Below, in pieces: positions 47,681 to 56,340 of a stretch of 64,000 nt of DNA (the first letter of the stretch is position 1; the number at the start of each line of letters is the position of its first letter). The translations under genes and the position numbers were made by a program. The notes beneath the pieces were generated by a model, which saw only the letters and a program-made list of their open reading frames with translations, had not been told where the DNA came from and ran no database searches. Source of the DNA: Flavobacteriales bacterium (lineage in GTDB: Bacteria; Bacteroidota; Bacteroidia; Flavobacteriales_E; Vicingaceae); assembly GCA_905339165.1 (NCBI GenBank), contig CAJPFH010000028.1, forward strand, positions 46,177 to 110,176, read 5' to 3'.

Positions 47681-48856
47681 TTATCTTAATTTTTGAAAAG
47701 TAAGCCACCAACGATCTGGCATCTCGTCATCACACGCCACTTTATAATCGTTATAGGAGCAAGGGACTATTAATTGCCTTTCGTATTGTATTTTTTGGTG
47801 GGAAGGGTATGGTATGTCCATCCACCAACGTTCGCTTTTTTTACTTTTATAAAAAACAATTTCTGTAGTTCCACTTTTTAAAGAAACGGTATACTTAGTG
47901 TAATCCAATTTATTTACTAGAGGGAATTCATTTTTTCGGGCAGCTACTCCCTCTAAAAAGTGCCAAACTATTTGGGCATATAAGTGTGCCGTTTGGCCGT
48001 GTATGTCCTTTTCGGGTACATATCCAAAAAAACCTATACTGCTCAACTTATCACTTAATCCGGCATATCTCGATAACACACAGGCCTCATCTCCAAAAAA
48101 ACCATTGGGCGATGGACATAGATTACCCGGAGCTTCAGATTGCCTTATTGCTGCAATATCAAATGAAATAAAATCTGCATTTCGGATGATCGGTTCTGAC
48201 TCTTGAATAGCAGTTCTTGTTACTCCTAGCCTATATGTATCGAAATAAAGTTTATCAAGTAAATCGGTTTCTTGCTTACTTACAAAATAAGATTGATATC
48301 CAATGTTGCTGTAGTTAAACAAAAAGTTGGGTTGGAAGAGAATGATCTTGCTCAAATAGTTTTCTGCATTAATTTCTGCTTCTGAATTTCCAATGCGAAA
48401 AGAAGAATCAATGGCAACAAGATTAACTACTTGTTCCTCGTTCTCATACGTTAAAAAGTTTGCATAAGTTAAATCTCTAGAGCCCCCTATAATAACGGGT
48501 AGTATCTTTTTGGCTAGAAGTTCTTTTAATACATGTTTTAATGCAAAATAGGTATCGTTTAATGTAAATCCATTTTTTAGATTTCCCATGTCAGCAATTG
48601 CCAACGATGCGTTGTGGGTTAAGCGATACAGGTATTTTCGTATTTCATCCGGTGCGGCAACTTTTGTATTTTCATGTGAAATTCCCCTATTTTCATTCAC
48701 TCCAATAATGGCAATTTTATATTCCGTACTTAATACAAACTGATTAGAATTGGTGTTTATACTAATGCAGCTACCTATTTGATGAGGTAAAAAATCTTTT
48801 TCCGATTTTATTTTTTCTAAATCTACCGGACTTAAAAATTCATTGAACTGAAACAT
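47681..48856 (-). CDS. Arginase/formimidoylglutamase-fold protein lacking metal ligands
   Basis: From ATG 48856 (MFQFNEFLSPVDLEKI) the protein has 391 residues. The ureohydrolase fold is recognisable (IAIIGVNENRG, PVIIGGSRDLTYANF, VVNLVAIDSSFRIG, DFISFDIAAIRQSEAPG, GFFGYVPEKD), but the manganese-binding residues are not. The usual GG(D/N)H is GGSRD, the DAHxD motif is DSSFRIG, and of the SFDxD pair only the first Asp remains. It is therefore probably a non-enzymatic relative. It lies between topA (one base upstream) and porP-gldKLMN on the same strand, so a structural or regulatory role beside the T9SS is possible but unproven. Confidence 0.8.
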   Translation of the reverse strand: MFQFNEFLSPVDLEKIKSEKDFLPHQIGSCISINTNSNQFVLSTEYKIAIIGVNENRGISHENTKVAAPDEIRKYLYRLTHNASLAIADMGNLKNGFTLNDTYFALKHVLKELLAKKILPVIIGGSRDLTYANFLTYENEEQVVNLVAIDSSFRIGNSEAEINAENYLSKIILFQPNFLFNYSNIGYQSYFVSKQETDLLDKLYFDTYRLGVTRTAIQESEPIIRNADFISFDIAAIRQSEAPGNLCPSPNGFFGDEACVLSRYAGLSDKLSSIGFFGYVPEKDIHGQTAHLYAQIVWHFLEGVAARKNEFPLVNKLDYTKYTVSLKSGTTEIVFYKSKKSERWWMDIPYPSHQKIQYERQLIVPCSYNDYKVACDDEMPDRWWLTFQKLR

Positions 48857-48857
48857 T

Positions 48858-51236
48858 TTATTTCGTTTTAGCTTTCTTGACAATTTTCTTTTTAGCCTTC
48901 GCTTTTACCTTGGAGGGTGTTTTATTTTCTTTCGTTTTACTACTCTCTTTTTTTTCAGGAATATTAGCTATGGCAATACATTCTTCTAATGTTAGTTCTT
49001 CCGGGATTTTATCTTTTGGGATTTTAAAGTTTTTTCTTCCTGCCTTTATATAAGCTCCATATCTTCCTCTTAAAACCTGTATTTCTTTATTTTCTTCAAA
49101 TTGCTTAATCACACTATTTTTAATATTTTCTTTCTTTGCTTCTATTAATTCTATTGCTCGCTGTAGATTAATGGTCATTGGGTCATCTCCATCTTGTGAG
49201 CGTATAGAAACAAACATATTTCCATATTTTAAGTACGGACCAAATTTTCCGATAGCGGCTGTAATGTCTATATTGTTGTATGTTCCTATTTTTCTTGGTA
49301 GCTTAAACAAATCGATGGCTTCTTCTAATGTTATATTTTCTATACTTTGTCCGGTTCTTAGCGAGGCGAATTTTGGTTTTTCCTCATCTTCGCTGCTTCC
49401 CACTTGCACCATAGGGCCAAATCGGCCAATGCGCACAATAATGTTTTTTCCGGATTGTGGATCGATGCCTAATACCCTTTCGCCTGTTGCTCTTTCGGCT
49501 GTTTCTTTTGTATTTTCTACAATAGCATGAAAGGGGTTATAAAAGGCTTCAATCATTTTATTCCATTTTATGGCCCCTTCGGCTACTTCATCAAACTGGC
49601 GTTCCACATCTGCAGTAAAACCATAATCCATGATGTCTTTAAAATTTTGAATCAAAAAATCAGTAACTACCATACCTATATCCGAAGGGAACAATTTTGC
49701 TTTTTCTCTTCCCGTTATTTCTGTTTTTGCTTCTTCTTTTATTTGATTTTGCTGCATGGTAAGCACCGTATAATTTCTAGCTATGCCTTCCCGGTCTTCT
49801 TTAACTACATATCCTCTTTTTTGTACGGTGGAAATGGTAGGTGCATAAGTAGAGGGTCTTCCAATGCCCAACTCTTCTAATTTTTTAACCAAACTTGCCT
49901 CGGTATATCGAGGAGGATGTTGTGTAAATCGTTGAGTAGCCATTATTTTTTCAACCAAAAGTTGCTGACCTTTTTTTAATGGAGGCAGCATAGACTCACT
50001 GTTTTCTTCATTTTCATCATCGGTAGATTCTAAATAAACTTTCAGAAAACCGTCAAATTTTAAAACTTCTCCTTTGGCCACAAATTGTTCGGGTTGATTG
50101 CTGATTGAAATAGAAACAGTAGTTTTCTCTAACTTGGCTTCGCTCATTTGAGAAGCAATCGTTCGTTTCCAAATAAGTTCATATAGTTTTGCTTCTCTGG
50201 CTTCGCCTTCTATTTTGTGTACGTTCATATACGTTGGGCGAATGGCTTCATGTGCTTCTTGTGCTCCTTTTGATTTGGTTTTATAGGTTCTAGGATTGGC
50301 ATATTCTTTTCCATAGTAGGAAACAATTTCATTTTTTGCTGCTTCCATGGCAAAATCAGAAAGGTTTACCGAGTCGGTACGCATATAGGTTATTTTTCCC
50401 GACTCGTAAAGTTTCTGAGCAATGGCCATGGTTTGACTAACCGAAAAACCCAGTTTTCTGGAAGCTTCTTGTTGCAAAGTAGAGGTAGTAAAAGGAGCAG
50501 AGGGTTGTTTGGTGGCCGGTTTCACCTCTAGGTCAGACACCGTAAAAGTTGCTCCAATACAATTTTCTAAGAACTTTTTCGCATCTTGCTCTTTTGGAAA
50601 ACGATGTGGCAGTTCTGCTTTAACCAACACCTTATCGTGAGTAAAAAACTCAGCCGTAATTCTAAAACTTGAACTTGAATTAAAATTATTTATTTCTCTT
50701 TCTCTTTCTACAATTAAACGAACTGCTACCGACTGTACACGACCAGCCGAAAGAGAAGGCTTTACTTTTTTCCATAATATAGGCGAGATTTCGTAGCCTA
50801 CCAGCCGATCTAATATTCTTCTTGCCTGCTGTGCGTCTACCAAATTATAATCTACCTTTCTGGGGTTTTCTATTGCTTTTAATATAGCATTTTTGGTTAT
50901 TTCATGAAAAACAATACGCTTAACTCTTTTTTCATCTAATTCCAATGCCTCTTGTAAATGCCACGAAATGGCTTCTCCTTCCCGGTCCTCATCCGTTGCC
51001 AACCAAATGGTTTCCGCTTTTTTGGCCAAACCTTTTAATTCAGCCACTAATTTCTTTTTATCACTCGGCACCACATAGTCCGGCACAAAACCCTTTTCTA
51101 TGTTAATAGAAAGATTCCGTTCGGGCAAGTCGCGAATATGCCCATAACTCGATTTCACTAAAAAATCTTTTCCTAGAAAACCTTCTATTGTTTTTGCCTT
51201 TGCCGGAGACTCCACTATAACCAGATTTTTTGCCAT
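48858..51236 (-). CDS. topA: DNA topoisomerase I
   Basis: TopA relaxes negative supercoils by a type IA strand-passage reaction. From ATG 51236 it has 792 residues; the conserved MAKNLVIVESPAKAKTIEGFL starts right there, so the longer frame to 51290 is rejected. The Toprim domain includes ATDEDREGEAISWHL; the catalytic tyrosine is in SGKITYMRTDSVNLS. Instead of zinc fingers the C-terminus has Topo_C-associated repeats (GRFGPMVQVG, GKFGPYLKYG, GRYGAYIKAG) and a Lys-rich tail (about the last 30 residues) that can bind DNA. The pseudo-arginase gene follows after one base. Confidence 0.97.
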   Translation of the reverse strand: MAKNLVIVESPAKAKTIEGFLGKDFLVKSSYGHIRDLPERNLSINIEKGFVPDYVVPSDKKKLVAELKGLAKKAETIWLATDEDREGEAISWHLQEALELDEKRVKRIVFHEITKNAILKAIENPRKVDYNLVDAQQARRILDRLVGYEISPILWKKVKPSLSAGRVQSVAVRLIVEREREINNFNSSSSFRITAEFFTHDKVLVKAELPHRFPKEQDAKKFLENCIGATFTVSDLEVKPATKQPSAPFTTSTLQQEASRKLGFSVSQTMAIAQKLYESGKITYMRTDSVNLSDFAMEAAKNEIVSYYGKEYANPRTYKTKSKGAQEAHEAIRPTYMNVHKIEGEAREAKLYELIWKRTIASQMSEAKLEKTTVSISISNQPEQFVAKGEVLKFDGFLKVYLESTDDENEENSESMLPPLKKGQQLLVEKIMATQRFTQHPPRYTEASLVKKLEELGIGRPSTYAPTISTVQKRGYVVKEDREGIARNYTVLTMQQNQIKEEAKTEITGREKAKLFPSDIGMVVTDFLIQNFKDIMDYGFTADVERQFDEVAEGAIKWNKMIEAFYNPFHAIVENTKETAERATGERVLGIDPQSGKNIIVRIGRFGPMVQVGSSEDEEKPKFASLRTGQSIENITLEEAIDLFKLPRKIGTYNNIDITAAIGKFGPYLKYGNMFVSIRSQDGDDPMTINLQRAIELIEAKKENIKNSVIKQFEENKEIQVLRGRYGAYIKAGRKNFKIPKDKIPEELTLEECIAIANIPEKKESSKTKENKTPSKVKAKAKKKIVKKAKTK

Positions 51237-51372
51237 ACTTCTTTTTTTGAATTTTAAAAAACGGTGCAAAGTAAAACGTAACTGTTTCAATTTTCAAAAC
51301 ACCTCTTGTCATGTCAGTTACTTTATATTATTACATAATATAATTTTTTTAAAAATTATTTTAAATCAACTC

Positions 51373-51385
51373 TGCCAATCTGACA
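51373..51385. promoter_or_regulatory. TGnCA-N3-TGnCA motif between topA and miaB
   Basis: TGCCA-ATC-TGACA lies 20 bases before the -7 box of miaB, in the -33 region. Read on the other strand it is TGTCA-GAT-TGGCA, the same pattern as the element upstream of groES. A further TGTCATGTCA lies at 51307-51316. Its meaning is unknown; it may be a regulator site shared by the two promoters. Confidence 0.35.
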
Positions 51386-51404
51386 GTGATTTTGAATTTA
51401 TTCG

Positions 51405-51412
51405 TAACTTTG
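51405..51412 (+). promoter_or_regulatory. -7 promoter box for miaB
   Basis: TAACTTTG (followed by C) is an exact Bacteroidota -7 box. It lies 30 bases upstream of the ATG at 51443. Because transcripts would start just after it, the upstream in-frame GTG at 51386 cannot be the start codon. Confidence 0.65.
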
Positions 51413-51442
51413 CAGACCCCTAAAAACGAAGAACCACTAAAA

Positions 51443-52888
51443 ATGTTTCAAAGTCAGAATAAAGTAATAGAGGAATCTAGACAAGGCGAAGCTACTCTTT
51501 TAAAAACTAATAATGAGCCCAAAAATCGTAAGGTTTACATTGAAAGTTACGGTTGCCAAATGAATTTTTCTGATAGCGAAATAGTAGCCTCCGTGCTTAG
51601 TAAAAATGGCTATCAAACCACCGGAAACTTAAACGAAGCCGATTTAATCCTGATTAACACTTGCTCCATCAGAGAAAAGGCTGAAACTACCGTTCGAAAC
51701 AGATTAAATAATTTCAATGCTCTGAAAAAAAACAAACCCAAACTGCTGATTGGTGTATTGGGTTGTATGGCCGAACGTATGAAATCTCAATTACTTGAAG
51801 AAGAAAAATTAGTAGATATGGTAGTAGGGCCGGATGCATATCGCGATTTACCCTTATTGGTAAAAGAGGTAGATAGCGGCAGAAAAGCCGTAAATGTTAT
51901 TCTTTCTAAAGAGGAAACCTATGCCGATATAACCCCCGTTCGTTTAGCAAGCAACGGAATAACCGCCTTTATTTCCATTATGAGGGGCTGTGATAATATG
52001 TGTTCTTTTTGCGTAGTTCCCTTTACCAGAGGAAGAGAAAGAAGCCGAGACCCTGAAAGTATTCTAAAAGAAGCCCACGATTTATTTAATGCCGGATACA
52101 GAGAAATAACCCTTCTTGGTCAAAATGTAGATTCCTATTTATGGAATAACGGTTTAGCTAAAAAAGATATTGAAAAACTTGAAGAAAACGAAAAAAATAA
52201 AAGTATTTGTTTTGCCCAACTCATAGAACAGGTAGCTCAGATAAGCCCAACTCTACGGGTACGTTTTTCTACCTCATACCCTAAGGATATTACAGACGAT
52301 TTTTTGCAAATAATGAGTAAATATCCAAACATTTGCAAATACATTCATCTACCTGTTCAATCGGGCAGTTCGCGTATTTTAGAATTAATGAACAGAGGGT
52401 ATAACAAAAACTGGTACTTAGAAAAAATAAACGCCATAAAAAAAATAGTACCCGATTGTGCTATCTCTACCGATATTATTTCCGGTTTTTGTACTGAAAC
52501 GGAAGCCGATCACAAAGACACCATTGAAATAATGAATTACACCAAGTACCACTTTGCATACATGTTTAAATACTCTGAAAGACCCGGCACCTTTGCCCAA
52601 AGACAATTAAAAGATGATGTGCCTGAAGAGATAAAAACTTTACGATTACAGGAAATTATAAACACTCAGCAAAATCATTCCCTAGAAAATAACCAGAAAG
52701 CCATTGGTAATACGTACGAAGTATTGATTGAAGGAATCTCAAAAAAATCAGCTCAACATTTCTACGGAAGAAATTCGCAAAATACCGTTGTGGTATTTCC
52801 TAAAGAAAATGCAAAACCCGGAGAATATGTAAATGTGTTTATAGAATCGTGCACCCCCGCTACTTTAAAAGGAAAAATTGTACATTAA
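51443..52888 (+). CDS. miaB: tRNA-2-methylthio-N6-isopentenyladenosine synthase
   Basis: MiaB is a radical-SAM enzyme that methylthiolates isopentenyladenosine-37 of tRNA. From ATG 51443 it has 481 residues. The N-terminal UPF0004 domain has three cysteines (YGCQMN, NTCSIRE, LGCMAER) for the auxiliary cluster; the radical SAM motif is CDNMCSFC (CxxxCxxC) after FISIMRG; the SAM strand is LGQNVDSY; and a C-terminal TRAM domain spans about the last 65 residues ([13 protein letters not shown] to the end). Length and motif spacing are normal. The activator gene starts one base after the stop. Confidence 0.97.
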   Translation: MFQSQNKVIEESRQGEATLLKTNNEPKNRKVYIESYGCQMNFSDSEIVASVLSKNGYQTTGNLNEADLILINTCSIREKAETTVRNRLNNFNALKKNKPKLLIGVLGCMAERMKSQLLEEEKLVDMVVGPDAYRDLPLLVKEVDSGRKAVNVILSKEETYADITPVRLASNGITAFISIMRGCDNMCSFCVVPFTRGRERSRDPESILKEAHDLFNAGYREITLLGQNVDSYLWNNGLAKKDIEKLEENEKNKSICFAQLIEQVAQISPTLRVRFSTSYPKDITDDFLQIMSKYPNICKYIHLPVQSGSSRILELMNRGYNKNWYLEKINAIKKIVPDCAISTDIISGFCTETEADHKDTIEIMNYTKYHFAYMFKYSERPGTFAQRQLKDDVPEEIKTLRLQEIINTQQNHSLENNQKAIGNTYEVLIEGISKKSAQHFYGRNSQNTVVVFPKENAKPGEYVNVFIESCTPATLKGKIVH

Positions 52889-52889
52889 G

Positions 52890-54104
52890 ATGGATATTCA
52901 ACAAGTAAAACAACGTTTTGGTATTATTGGAAACTCTGCTCTGCTAAACAGAGCCATTGATATTGCTATGCAAGTGGCACCTACCGATTTAAGTGTTTTA
53001 ATTACAGGAGAAAGCGGAACAGGTAAAGAAATTATGCCCCAAATTATTCATCAGTTAAGTGCCCGTAAACACGCCAAATACATTGCAGTAAACTGTGGGG
53101 CAATACCTGAAGGCACTATTGATTCCGAACTTTTTGGACACGAAAAAGGCTCTTTTACAGGTGCACACGATTCGAGAAAAGGATATTTTGAAGTAGCTGA
53201 CGGGGGAACCATTTTTTTAGATGAAGTGGCAGAACTACCGCTACAAACACAAGTTCGCCTCCTTAGAGTGTTAGAAACCGGTGAGTACATTAAGGTAGGC
53301 TCTTCCAAAATGCAAAAAACCAATGTTCGTATTGTGGCTGCCACCAATGTGACGGTTCCCGAATTAGTAAACAAGGGAAAATTCAGAGAAGACCTATATT
53401 ACAGATTAAATACTGTCCCTATCATTATTCCACCACTCCGGGAAAGAAAAGAAGATATTGGTATTCTCTTCCGAAAATTTGCTTCTGATTTTGCATCGAA
53501 ATACCATATGCCCACGATACAACTTACTTCTGATGCTACTGAAATAATTGAAAGCTACCGCTGGCCCGGAAATATAAGGCAATTGAAAAATTTTGCCGAA
53601 CAAATAAGTGTGATAGAAACCGAAAGAGAGATTGATGCCAAAACTCTTTATAACTACCTTCCCAAAACAGAAACCTCTTCGCCAGTTCATATTCACTCTG
53701 GTTCCGAAAATTTAAACGAAAGAGAAATTCTTTACAAAGTTTTATTTGACTTAAAAAGAGATTTAACCGACTTAAAAACCCTTGTGTTAGAACTGATGAA
53801 ACATGGTAATATTGGTCAACTAGAAGAAGCTTCTGGATTAATCAGTCGCCTCTATGCCGAAGATTTTTCAACTACTACACAAGCTATTCAACTAGGTACT
53901 TCACAACCGCAGATATATAAACCCAACGAAATAAACACCCCGCATGAAGAAGTAGAAGAATCGCTATCGCTAACAGACACCGAAAAAGAGTTAATTAAAA
54001 AAGCCCTAGATAAACACAGAGGAAGAAGAAAAAACGCAGCCAAAGAGCTTGGGATTTCAGAGCGTACTCTTTACCGTAAAATTAAAGAGTACGAAATAAA
54101 ATAA
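52890..54104 (+). CDS. Sigma-54-dependent Fis-family transcriptional activator
   Basis: This 404-residue enhancer-binding protein goes straight into the AAA+ domain: Walker A GESGTGKE (40-47), the sigma-54 contact loop GSFTGA (87-92, the GAFTGA motif with Ser), Walker B GGTIFLDEVAELP and the arginine-finger region. A linker of about 100 residues (about 265-365) with a helical stretch follows, then a Fis-type helix-turn-helix (NAAKELGISERTLYRKIKEY). There is no receiver, GAF, PAS or FHA domain at the N-terminus, so control may be by level or by another protein. Gap to miaB one base, to lptE three bases. Confidence 0.93.
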   Translation: MDIQQVKQRFGIIGNSALLNRAIDIAMQVAPTDLSVLITGESGTGKEIMPQIIHQLSARKHAKYIAVNCGAIPEGTIDSELFGHEKGSFTGAHDSRKGYFEVADGGTIFLDEVAELPLQTQVRLLRVLETGEYIKVGSSKMQKTNVRIVAATNVTVPELVNKGKFREDLYYRLNTVPIIIPPLRERKEDIGILFRKFASDFASKYHMPTIQLTSDATEIIESYRWPGNIRQLKNFAEQISVIETEREIDAKTLYNYLPKTETSSPVHIHSGSENLNEREILYKVLFDLKRDLTDLKTLVLELMKHGNIGQLEEASGLISRLYAEDFSTTTQAIQLGTSQPQIYKPNEINTPHEEVEESLSLTDTEKELIKKALDKHRGRRKNAAKELGISERTLYRKIKEYEIK

Positions 54105-54107
54105 ACC

Positions 54108-54623
54108 ATGAGCCGCACATTGAAAATAGCTTTTCTTTTTATAACACTAGTTAGTTTAACCCTTTCGTGTAAAGTAAATTACTCTTTTTCGGGAGCTTCT
54201 ATAGATTACAATAAAGTAAAAACTTTTTCTGTAAAATACTTTCAAAACTATGCTCCGCAAGCCAACCCAACCCTAAGCCAAACCTTTACAGAGGCTTTAA
54301 AAGACGTTTTTCTCTCTCAAACACAATTAAGAATTGTACCCGATGAGGGCGATTTGCAATTTGAAGGCTCTATTACCGGATTTAATCTAAGCCCTGTTGC
54401 TATTACCGAAGGTGAGAGTGCCGCACTTACACGGCTTACCATTACGGTAAACGTAAAATTCGTAAACACCAGCGATGCTTCACAAAATTTTGAAAATACT
54501 TTTTCGCGTTTTGCAGATTACAATAATTCAAGAAACTTTGCCGATGTTGAACAAGAATTAATTAAAGACATAAACAACCAGCTTTCTCAAGATATTTTCA
54601 ACAAGTCGGTAAGCAATTGGTAA
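54108..54623 (+). CDS. lptE: LptE-like LPS-assembly lipoprotein
   Basis: LptE plugs the LptD barrel that places LPS in the outer membrane. The 171-residue protein has a lipoprotein signal (MSRTLKIAFLFITLVSLTLSCKVN, Cys at residue 21) and the Bacteroidota LptE pattern: YSFSGASIDYNKVKTFSVKYFQNYAP, then PTLSQTFTEALKDVFLSQTQL, a GDLQFEGSITGFNLSPVAI strand, and FSRFADYNNSRNFADVEQELI. It lies three bases after the activator gene and seven before the next gene, inside a tight cluster. Confidence 0.88.
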   Translation: MSRTLKIAFLFITLVSLTLSCKVNYSFSGASIDYNKVKTFSVKYFQNYAPQANPTLSQTFTEALKDVFLSQTQLRIVPDEGDLQFEGSITGFNLSPVAITEGESAALTRLTITVNVKFVNTSDASQNFENTFSRFADYNNSRNFADVEQELIKDINNQLSQDIFNKSVSNW

Positions 54624-54630
54624 AAAACTA

Positions 54631-55491
54631 ATGGACGTTTCCACCTTTTTTCAATACATAGAAAACCCTTCGCTGCTAAATAACAGCAGTGAGGCTGCTC
54701 TCATGGAACTCTGCAAAAAATACCCGTTTACCTCTACCCTACAATTGCTCTACACTAAAAATCTGCAAAACACAGAACATATTTCACTAGATGAACAACT
54801 AAAAATTGCTGCCGCATACAGTACAGATAGAAAAACGCTTTATTCCCTGCTCCAGAACAAAAAGCAGCAACGTATTTCAACTATTTCAGATTCTACTATT
54901 GCATCGGAAAGCCAAACACACGTTGAAGATAAAAAAAATTACAGCCTAGCACAAAATACAGAAACAACAGTAACAGAAAAAGAAAATAAAGAAAACGAGA
55001 AAAAACAACCCATTCCCCAAACGAAAGAACTAGATTTTCTCGAAGAACAATATCTTCAGGAAGCACTCATAAACAGTGCTTATGCCATAGAAGAAACAAA
55101 TTCCGAAACAGAAAACCAAGACAACCCAACGAACTCCGAAATAGACGTAACTACTCAATTAAGTTTTTTCGACTGGCTACATACCATAGAGAGCGGCAAG
55201 TTAACGGAAACAAAAAAACATTCGAATGTTGATTTAGTCATTAACCAACTAGAAAACATAGAATTTACAGAGCCACACCATAAAGCAGTGTTTTTCAAAC
55301 CCTCCGAAATGGCGAAAAAAAGTGTTACGGAGAATGATGAATTGATAACCGAAACACTTGCTCACATCTACTTCCTTCAGGGAAACTACCAAAAAGCCCT
55401 AAATGCTTATAAAAAATTAAGTTTGAAATATCCGGAAAAAAAGAGTTATTTTGCCACCCAAATTAAATTAATAAAAGAAAAAAATAAATAA
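54631..55491 (+). CDS. Hypothetical protein with one C-terminal TPR-like repeat
   Basis: I do not recognise a family for this 286-residue protein. It has no signal peptide and should be cytoplasmic. The N-terminal 80 residues look helical (FFQYIENPSLLNNSSEAALM, ELCKKYPFTSTLQLLYTKNLQ). The middle (about 85-165) is low-complexity and rich in Glu, Thr, Asn and Lys, probably disordered. The C-terminus has one TPR-like helix pair (LAHIYFLQGNYQKALNAYKKLSLKYPEK). It sits between lptE and secG in an arrangement I recall as common in Bacteroidota; no function is known to me. Confidence 0.75.
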   Translation: MDVSTFFQYIENPSLLNNSSEAALMELCKKYPFTSTLQLLYTKNLQNTEHISLDEQLKIAAAYSTDRKTLYSLLQNKKQQRISTISDSTIASESQTHVEDKKNYSLAQNTETTVTEKENKENEKKQPIPQTKELDFLEEQYLQEALINSAYAIEETNSETENQDNPTNSEIDVTTQLSFFDWLHTIESGKLTETKKHSNVDLVINQLENIEFTEPHHKAVFFKPSEMAKKSVTENDELITETLAHIYFLQGNYQKALNAYKKLSLKYPEKKSYFATQIKLIKEKNK

Positions 55492-55500
55492 AATATCATC

Positions 55501-55845
55501 ATGGATATCTTCATTTCTGTAATCATACTACTCATTTCAATATTTCTGATTTTAGTTGTGTTAGTTCAAAACCCAAAGGGTGGATTAGCTGCAAACTTTG
55601 CGTCTAGTAACCAAGTAATGGGAGTTAGAAAAACAGCCGATTTTTTAGAGAAAGCCACATGGACACTGGGTATTGCACTGGTAGTATTAAGTATTGTATC
55701 GGCAGCCGTTCATCCAAAAAATGATGCTTCTAATCCTAACCAACAAGGAGAAGAATCGGCTATTCAAAAACAAATAGACGAAGCCGAAAACCCTATTCAA
55801 GCTCCCCCATCCATGCCGGAAGGAGTGCCCACTCCTGAACAATAA
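55501..55845 (+). CDS. secG: Preprotein translocase subunit SecG
   Basis: SecG assists SecYEG-mediated export. The 114-residue protein has two membrane helices: about 3-22 (IFISVIILLISIFLILVVLV, just before the hallmark QNPKGGLAANF) and about 53-72 (WTLGIALVVLSIVSAAV). A Pro/Glu-rich tail of about 40 residues follows, longer than in E. coli SecG. It follows the unknown gene by nine bases. The spacer to groES is 188 bases and holds the groES regulatory region. Confidence 0.92.
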   Translation: MDIFISVIILLISIFLILVVLVQNPKGGLAANFASSNQVMGVRKTADFLEKATWTLGIALVVLSIVSAAVHPKNDASNPNQQGEESAIQKQIDEAENPIQAPPSMPEGVPTPEQ

Positions 55846-55902
55846 AACAGGAAACATTATTTAATATCCGTCTTTTAACGGAGCTCAGAAACAAATATAA
55901 AA

Positions 55903-55915
55903 TGTCAGCGTGGCA
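55903..55915 (+). promoter_or_regulatory. TGnCA-N3-TGnCA motif upstream of groES
   Basis: TGTCA-GCG-TGGCA lies about 65 bases upstream of the sigma-54-like -24 box. With a nearby CTGTCAT at 55924-55930 it makes a near-palindrome (ATGTCAG versus ATGACAG on the other strand, 6 of 7). The position suits an upstream activator site. Confidence 0.35.
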
Positions 55916-55979
55916 TACATTGTCTGTCATTTTTTTAAATAAAATGAATTTTTGACTGAAAAAAAAACAAAAATCAAAA

Positions 55980-55995
55980 TGGCACAAATGCTGCA
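55980..55995 (+). promoter_or_regulatory. Sigma-54-type promoter for groESL
   Basis: TGGCACAAATGCTGCA matches the sigma-54 consensus TGGCACG-N4-TTGCW: all of TGGCAC, then TGCA with the -12 GC exactly 12 bases after the -24 GG; only two specified positions differ. Transcription would start near 56006, leaving a leader of about 28 bases before groES. No CIRCE element (TTAGCACTC-N9-GAGTGCTAA) is present. No TAnnTTTG box was seen in the same spacer. Confidence 0.6.
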
Positions 55996-56033
55996 CGAAG
56001 CATCGCATTAAACTTTAAAAAAATAAATCCAAT

Positions 56034-56312
56034 ATGGCAAAAATTAATTTTAAACCCAACGAAGACCGCGTTCTTGTAGAACCCGCAGCACCCGAAACAC
56101 AAACCAGCTCCGGTATTATTATACCAGACACAGCAAAAGAAAAACCCCAAAAAGGGAAAGTAATAGCCATTGGCGAAGGACTAAAAGACAAACCGGTTAC
56201 AGTAAAAGTAGGCGATAATGTATTGTATGGAAAATATTCCGGGACCGAAATTACCATTGACGGTACAGAATACCTTATCATGCGCAACTCTGATATCTTC
56301 GGAACTGTTTAA
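56034..56312 (+). CDS. groES: Co-chaperonin GroES
   Basis: The 92-residue lid protein of the GroEL folding chamber. Family motifs are present: NFKPNEDRVLVEPAAPETQTSSGIIIP (with the mobile loop SSGIIIPDTA), KPQKGKVIAIGEG, VGDNVLYGKYSGTEITIDG and the closing YLIMRNSDIFG. Slightly shorter than the E. coli protein (97). It is followed by groEL after 28 bases and preceded by a regulatory spacer with a sigma-54-like promoter. Confidence 0.98.
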   Translation: MAKINFKPNEDRVLVEPAAPETQTSSGIIIPDTAKEKPQKGKVIAIGEGLKDKPVTVKVGDNVLYGKYSGTEITIDGTEYLIMRNSDIFGTV

Positions 56313-56340
56313 AAATAAACCCTAAAAAAAATTAATAAAT

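Noticed and set aside
55870..56030. CIRCE element expected upstream of groES
   Set aside because: The TTAGCACTC-N9-GAGTGCTAA pattern is absent; the spacer instead has a sigma-54-like promoter.
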